This document shows, in pieces, positions 5,645 to 8,344 of a stretch of 8,344 nucleotides of DNA. Source of the stretch: Gemmatimonadota bacterium (lineage in GTDB: Bacteria; Gemmatimonadota; Gemmatimonadetes; Gemmatimonadales; GWC2-71-9). The stretch lies in the NCBI GenBank assembly GCA_003222235.1, contig QHVD01000235.1, forward strand, positions 1-8,344. Reading direction: 5' to 3'. The stretch's first letter is position 1; the number at the start of each line of letters is the position of its first letter. The translations under genes were made by a program, and so were the position numbers. Below the pieces are notes generated by a model that was not told where the DNA came from, searched no databases, and saw nothing but the letters and a program-made list of their open reading frames with translations.

Positions 5645-6103
5645 GTGGACCTCAATCTGTTGAAGCAGGCGGCGATCTTCCAAGACCTCGATGCCGGCGA
5701 GCTCGCGCGGGTGGCGGAGGTGTGCCGTGAGCACAAGTTCACCGCCGGGGAGTACGTATTCAAGGAAGGCGAGCCCGGCAATCGGCTGTTCATCATCTCC
5801 GAGGGCGAAGTCCGGATCTCCCGCACCATCCCCGGGTCGGGCGAGGAGGCGCTGGTCGTCCTGACGCCCGGCGCGTGCTTCGGCGAGATGGCGGTGTTCG
5901 ATCGTTCCGAACGCTCGACCGACGCGATCGCGAACTCGGCCTGTACCCTGATCACCATCTCCCGGGCCGACTTCGAGCTGCTCCTCGACTTCAATCGGGA
6001 CATCGCTTACAGGGTGCTCTGGGCCGTGATTCGGCTGCTCTCCGCGCGGCTCCGGGTGACGAACGACAACCTCCGGTCGTTCCTCGCCATGTCCATGTTC
6101 TAG
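5645..6103 (+). CDS. Stand-alone cyclic-nucleotide-binding-domain protein
   Basis: 152 residues, starting at GTG. It has one CRP-like cNMP-binding beta-roll with flanking helices and no DNA-binding domain or enzyme domain. The roll runs from FTAGEYVFKEGEPGNRLFIISEGEVRIS (residues 32-59) to CTLITISRADFELLL (100-114). The phosphate-binding cassette reads FGEMAVFDRSERSTDAIA: Gly80-Glu81 and Arg90-Ser91-Thr92 keep the glutamate and arginine used to hold the cyclic nucleotide, so binding of cAMP or cGMP is plausible. A C-terminal helix (DIAYRVLWAVIRLLSARLRVTNDNLRSF) resembles the CRP dimerisation helix. It is probably a cytosolic sensor or partner protein. It lies directly before a GalU-like gene with no gap, suggesting coupled expression. 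The signal and target are unknown. Confidence 0.88.
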   Translation: MDLNLLKQAAIFQDLDAGELARVAEVCREHKFTAGEYVFKEGEPGNRLFIISEGEVRISRTIPGSGEEALVVLTPGACFGEMAVFDRSERSTDAIANSACTLITISRADFELLLDFNRDIAYRVLWAVIRLLSARLRVTNDNLRSFLAMSMF

Positions 6104-6889
6104 GTGACCACCGCCGTCATTCCCTGCGGCGGCCGGGGTACGCGCGTCGCGTCGCTCGGCGGCGCCGTCCCCAAGGAGCTGCTCCCCGTCGCCGGCAAGC
6201 CGCTGCTGCAGTGGACGCTGGAGGAGGCTGCCGCGGCCGGGATCGAGCGCACCGTGGTCGTGACCAGCCCGGCGAAGCCCGAGATCGCCCGGTTCCTGTC
6301 CGACCGTGGGTCGGTCCGCGCGCCCACCGTCGTGGTGCAGCCCGAGCCGCGCGGCCTGGGCGACGCCGTCACCTGCGCCCGGGCAGTGGTCGGGACCGAC
6401 GCAGTCGCGGTCCTGCTGCCCGACAACCTGTTCCGTGCGGCGCCCGGATACCCGATCGCCCGAGTGCTCGACGCCCAGCGGTGCACAGGGTTGGCCGCCG
6501 TGCTACTGGCCGAGGTCCGGGCGGACGAGGCCGCGACCAAGGGCGCCACCGGGCGGGCGCGCTACCGGCTCCGGCCGGACGGCCTGTGCGACATCCTCGC
6601 CGTCGCCCCCAAGGACCCCAAGCTCACGCACTTCGACCCGGGCCCGAGCCCCTCCGCCGTCACCCCGATCGGACGCATGGTGTTCGATGCGTCGGTGTTC
6701 GAGCTGTTCGAGGCGGAGCGGCGCCGCCTGCCCGCGGGCGCCGAACTCGACGACGTGCCGGTGCTCCAGCACCTCGCCGCGGCGGGGCGGCTCATCGGCG
6801 TGCTGCACACGGCCGAGTTCTTCGACGCCGGCGTGCCGGAAGGCTACCGGGCCGCCCTGGCTGCCCACGGGCACGGCGCTTACCCTTAA
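6104..6889 (+). CDS. GalU-like nucleotidyltransferase (sugar-1-phosphate nucleotidylyltransferase family)
   Basis: 261 residues, starting at GTG immediately after the preceding TAG. The glycosyltransferase-A nucleotidyltransferase fold is shown by TAVIPCGGRGTR (residues 3-14, nucleotide-binding loop), PKELLPVAGKPLLQW (23-37, with the conserved lysine K24), VQPEPRGLGDAV (78-89, GalU-like EPRGLGDAV block), VLLPDNLF (103-110, metal-binding D107) and FFDAGVPEGYRAAL (239-252), like the DxGxxxGY end of GalU. This suggests UDP-glucose synthesis (UTP + glucose-1-phosphate), feeding cell-envelope polysaccharide or glycolipid synthesis. Oddities: the usual LPxTK segment after GTR is replaced by VASLGGAVPKE, and the protein is about 30-40 residues shorter than E. 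coli GalU. Substrate identity is therefore inferred, and another NDP-sugar is possible. It probably shares a transcript with the cNMP-binding gene. Confidence 0.83.
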   Translation: MTTAVIPCGGRGTRVASLGGAVPKELLPVAGKPLLQWTLEEAAAAGIERTVVVTSPAKPEIARFLSDRGSVRAPTVVVQPEPRGLGDAVTCARAVVGTDAVAVLLPDNLFRAAPGYPIARVLDAQRCTGLAAVLLAEVRADEAATKGATGRARYRLRPDGLCDILAVAPKDPKLTHFDPGPSPSAVTPIGRMVFDASVFELFEAERRRLPAGAELDDVPVLQHLAAAGRLIGVLHTAEFFDAGVPEGYRAALAAHGHGAYP

Positions 6890-6899
6890 GGCCTTGTTT

Positions 6900-7991
6900 A
6901 TGAGGGCGACCCTTCTCGCGGCGTTGTGCGGCGCACTCGCCTGCTCCCTCGGGGACGTGTCCGCACCGGCAAGGCCGTACGTCGCGCTCGCTCCCGTCCT
7001 CGACTCCCTCTTCGTCGGGGACGCGAGGTTGTTGCCGTCCGTCACCTACTTCGACGGGCGAGGGAACTTCCGGACCCCCTCGCCCAATGAGATCCGCTGG
7101 CAGAGCTCGGACACGACAGTCCTCCGTGTGGACACCATCAGCAGACGCATGACTGCCCGCGGGCGCGGGATCGCCATCGTCGTGGCCACGGTGAATAGCG
7201 TTCCGGGGCAAGCACTCGTGGCCGTCTCCAACACGCTCGACCTCACGCTGCTGCTGGACACGGTGTACGCAAGGCGAGGCGACACCCTCACCGTGCCGGT
7301 GGCGGTGAAGAACAGGCCCCCGGACCCGGTCGTGTGGTACGAGGCGTCGCCTTCGACCCCGGTATACACCATTGACTCGGCGACCGGTCGACTCATCGCG
7401 ACGGCGCCGGGCGGACCGGTGCCCTACATCGTACACGCCGACACCATCGCCGACACGGGCGCGGTATACGTCCTGAGCCCGTCCGACACGACCGGCCGGT
7501 TCTTCTTCAGCGTCCTCGGCACTGCGAACACGCATGTCGGTGGCTCGATTCGGGCGCTCAACTACACGCGGAGCAACGGCAACCTCGCGTTCGAGCTGCA
7601 GGGCACCTACGCCCCGAGTGGCACGACGCTCCAGACCGTCGAAATAATCCTGCCGGACTCGGTAATCGCTCCGGGCGCGTACGTCATCGATTCGTTGAAC
7701 CCGGACGAAACCATCGCCGGAGGCAGCCAGCCCCTGGTGATCTGCATACCCCCGCGCCCCTGGGCGCTGTGGTCCGCCCAGAGCGGGTCGGGGTCCATCG
7801 TGGCCTACTCCCGGCGGGGCGGCACGCTCACCATCACCCAAATCGACACCGTGCCGAACGGCCTGGCGATCAGCGGCGTCTTCACGTACGCGGCGCAACG
7901 GAGGGACCTGTACCTGGACCCGCTGGGGGTGCTGAGCATCCACGGCAGCTTCGTCGCGCCTCTCGTCACCGACCGCACGATTTGCCGGTAG
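6900..7991 (+). CDS. Putative lipoprotein with Ig-like (Big-type) regions
   Basis: 363 residues from ATG 6900. The N-terminus MRATLLAALCGALACSLGD is a short signal peptide with a possible lipidated cysteine (ALAC, C15); the -3 position is Ala, so the lipobox is weak. From about residue 30 the sequence reads like bacterial Ig-like domains: VALAPVLDSLFVGDARLLPSVTYFD, EIRWQSSDTTVLRVDTISRRMTARGRGIAIVVAT, then a second similar stretch (LLLDTVYARRGDTLTVPVAVKN). The C-terminal third (about 210-363) has a beta-rich region, SIVAYSRRGGTLTITQIDTVPNGLAISGVFTYAAQ, like domains common in secreted proteins of this kind, though I cannot name the family. The gene follows the galU-like stop by 10 nt; AAGG overlapping that stop is a weak ribosome site. 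The frame also stays open upstream inside the galU-like gene, which is a shadow; ATG 6900 is the sensible start. Surface or outer-membrane location is inferred. Confidence 0.72.
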   Translation: MRATLLAALCGALACSLGDVSAPARPYVALAPVLDSLFVGDARLLPSVTYFDGRGNFRTPSPNEIRWQSSDTTVLRVDTISRRMTARGRGIAIVVATVNSVPGQALVAVSNTLDLTLLLDTVYARRGDTLTVPVAVKNRPPDPVVWYEASPSTPVYTIDSATGRLIATAPGGPVPYIVHADTIADTGAVYVLSPSDTTGRFFFSVLGTANTHVGGSIRALNYTRSNGNLAFELQGTYAPSGTTLQTVEIILPDSVIAPGAYVIDSLNPDETIAGGSQPLVICIPPRPWALWSAQSGSGSIVAYSRRGGTLTITQIDTVPNGLAISGVFTYAAQRRDLYLDPLGVLSIHGSFVAPLVTDRTICR

Positions 7992-8022
7992 CCCCGACGC
8001 AACTCAACAATCCGGAGGGCAA

Positions 8023-8344
8023 ATGAATCGGCTCGCCCCCTATGCGGCGTTCTTCATGCGGCTCGCCGTAGGCGGCGTCTTCCTGCAGCACGGGGTGACC
8101 AAGTTCCACAGCGGCATCCCTGCCGTCGCCGGCTTCCTGCACGGCATGGGATTCCCGTTCGCGAGCATCGGGGCAGTGATTCTGATCGTGGTCGAGACGA
8201 TCGGCGCGGCCTGCGTGCTGCTTGGGATCTTCACGCGTCTGTGGGCGGCGTGCATGGCCGTGGAAATGGCGGTGGCCATCTTCGCGGTGAAAGTGCCCCG
8301 AGGCGGGAACATCGAGCTGGAAGCCCTGCTCCTGGCGGGCGCGC
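8023..8344 (+). CDS. DoxX-family membrane protein (3' end outside the window)
   Basis: 107 codons from ATG 8023 to the right edge, with no stop. The visible part matches the DoxX/TQO-small-subunit-like family: FFMRLAVGGVFLQHGVTKF (first helix with the conserved HG..K), then GAVILIVVETIGAACVLLGIFTRLWAACMAVEMAVAI (E, G, L.G..TR..A pattern) and hydrophobic helices throughout. These are small four-helix inner-membrane proteins of poorly defined, often redox- or quinone-linked function. The full length should be about 130-150 residues, so the last 25-45 are missing. GGAGGG (8014-8019) just upstream is a strong ribosome site. It lies 31 nt after the lipoprotein stop, so it could be in the same transcript. 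Confidence 0.88.
   Translation, partial: MNRLAPYAAFFMRLAVGGVFLQHGVTKFHSGIPAVAGFLHGMGFPFASIGAVILIVVETIGAACVLLGIFTRLWAACMAVEMAVAIFAVKVPRGGNIELEALLLAGA

Noticed and set aside
5068..6003. Minus-strand open frame of 311 residues across the phosphatidyltransferase and cNMP genes
   Set aside because: It overlaps two recognised genes in other frames and has low-complexity Arg/Ala composition.
6306..6899. Upstream in-frame extension of the lipoprotein gene into the galU-like gene
   Set aside because: The product of this part is Arg/Ser/Pro-rich and lies in the wrong frame of a clear GalU-like gene; the signal peptide starts at 6900.
6792..7943. Minus-strand open frame of 383 residues opposite the lipoprotein
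   Set aside because: Arg/Gly/Asp-rich shadow composition with no motif or ribosome site, covering a plausible plus-strand gene.

Overview
The window is GC-rich (well above 60% by eye), densely coded, and fits a chromosomal segment of a Gram-negative soil-type bacterium. The two small signal-peptide beta-barrel-like proteins imply an outer membrane. The mix of a DsbA/VKOR disulfide pair, a Kup transporter, an Ig-like-domain lipoprotein and frequent GTG starts would suit Gemmatimonadota or a similar lineage. This assignment is an impression, because no rRNA or other phylogenetic marker is present.

Left block, minus strand (1-2967): an apparent operon reading leftwards encodes a small acidic hypothetical protein, a membrane-anchored DsbA-like thioredoxin-fold protein, a VKOR-family membrane protein, and a Kup-type potassium transporter that runs off the left edge. 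The first three genes overlap at their stop/start codons. DsbA and VKOR together would make an extracytoplasmic disulfide-forming system. A TATAAT box on the minus strand (3024-3029) is a good candidate for the operon's -10.

Small plus-strand gene (3155-3424): it is divergent from that operon, has a clear Shine-Dalgarno sequence, encodes an 89-residue protein I do not recognise, and ends in a hairpin followed by nine T.

Middle block, minus strand (3506-5609): read leftwards, a CDP-alcohol phosphatidyltransferase, a small outer-membrane beta-barrel-like protein, an OsmC/YhfA-family protein, and a second small secreted, possibly beta-barrel protein. Between the last two lies the most unusual feature of the window: a 112-bp element bounded by perfect 19-bp inverted repeats (4025-4043 and 4118-4136). 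It resembles a MITE or another non-coding palindromic element, and one arm supplies the stop codon of the osmC-like gene.

Right block, plus strand (5645-8344): a stand-alone cyclic-nucleotide-binding-domain protein, probably leaderless; a GalU-like nucleotidyltransferase that abuts it (TAG immediately followed by GTG); a putative lipoprotein with Ig-like regions; and the start of a DoxX-family membrane protein cut by the right edge.

I see no tRNA, rRNA, CRISPR array, transposase or phage gene. The long open frames antisense to kup, to the lipoprotein and to the galU-like gene are GC-driven shadows. Most genes belong to known families. The palindromic element and the two unrecognised small proteins are the parts that standard annotation does not explain.
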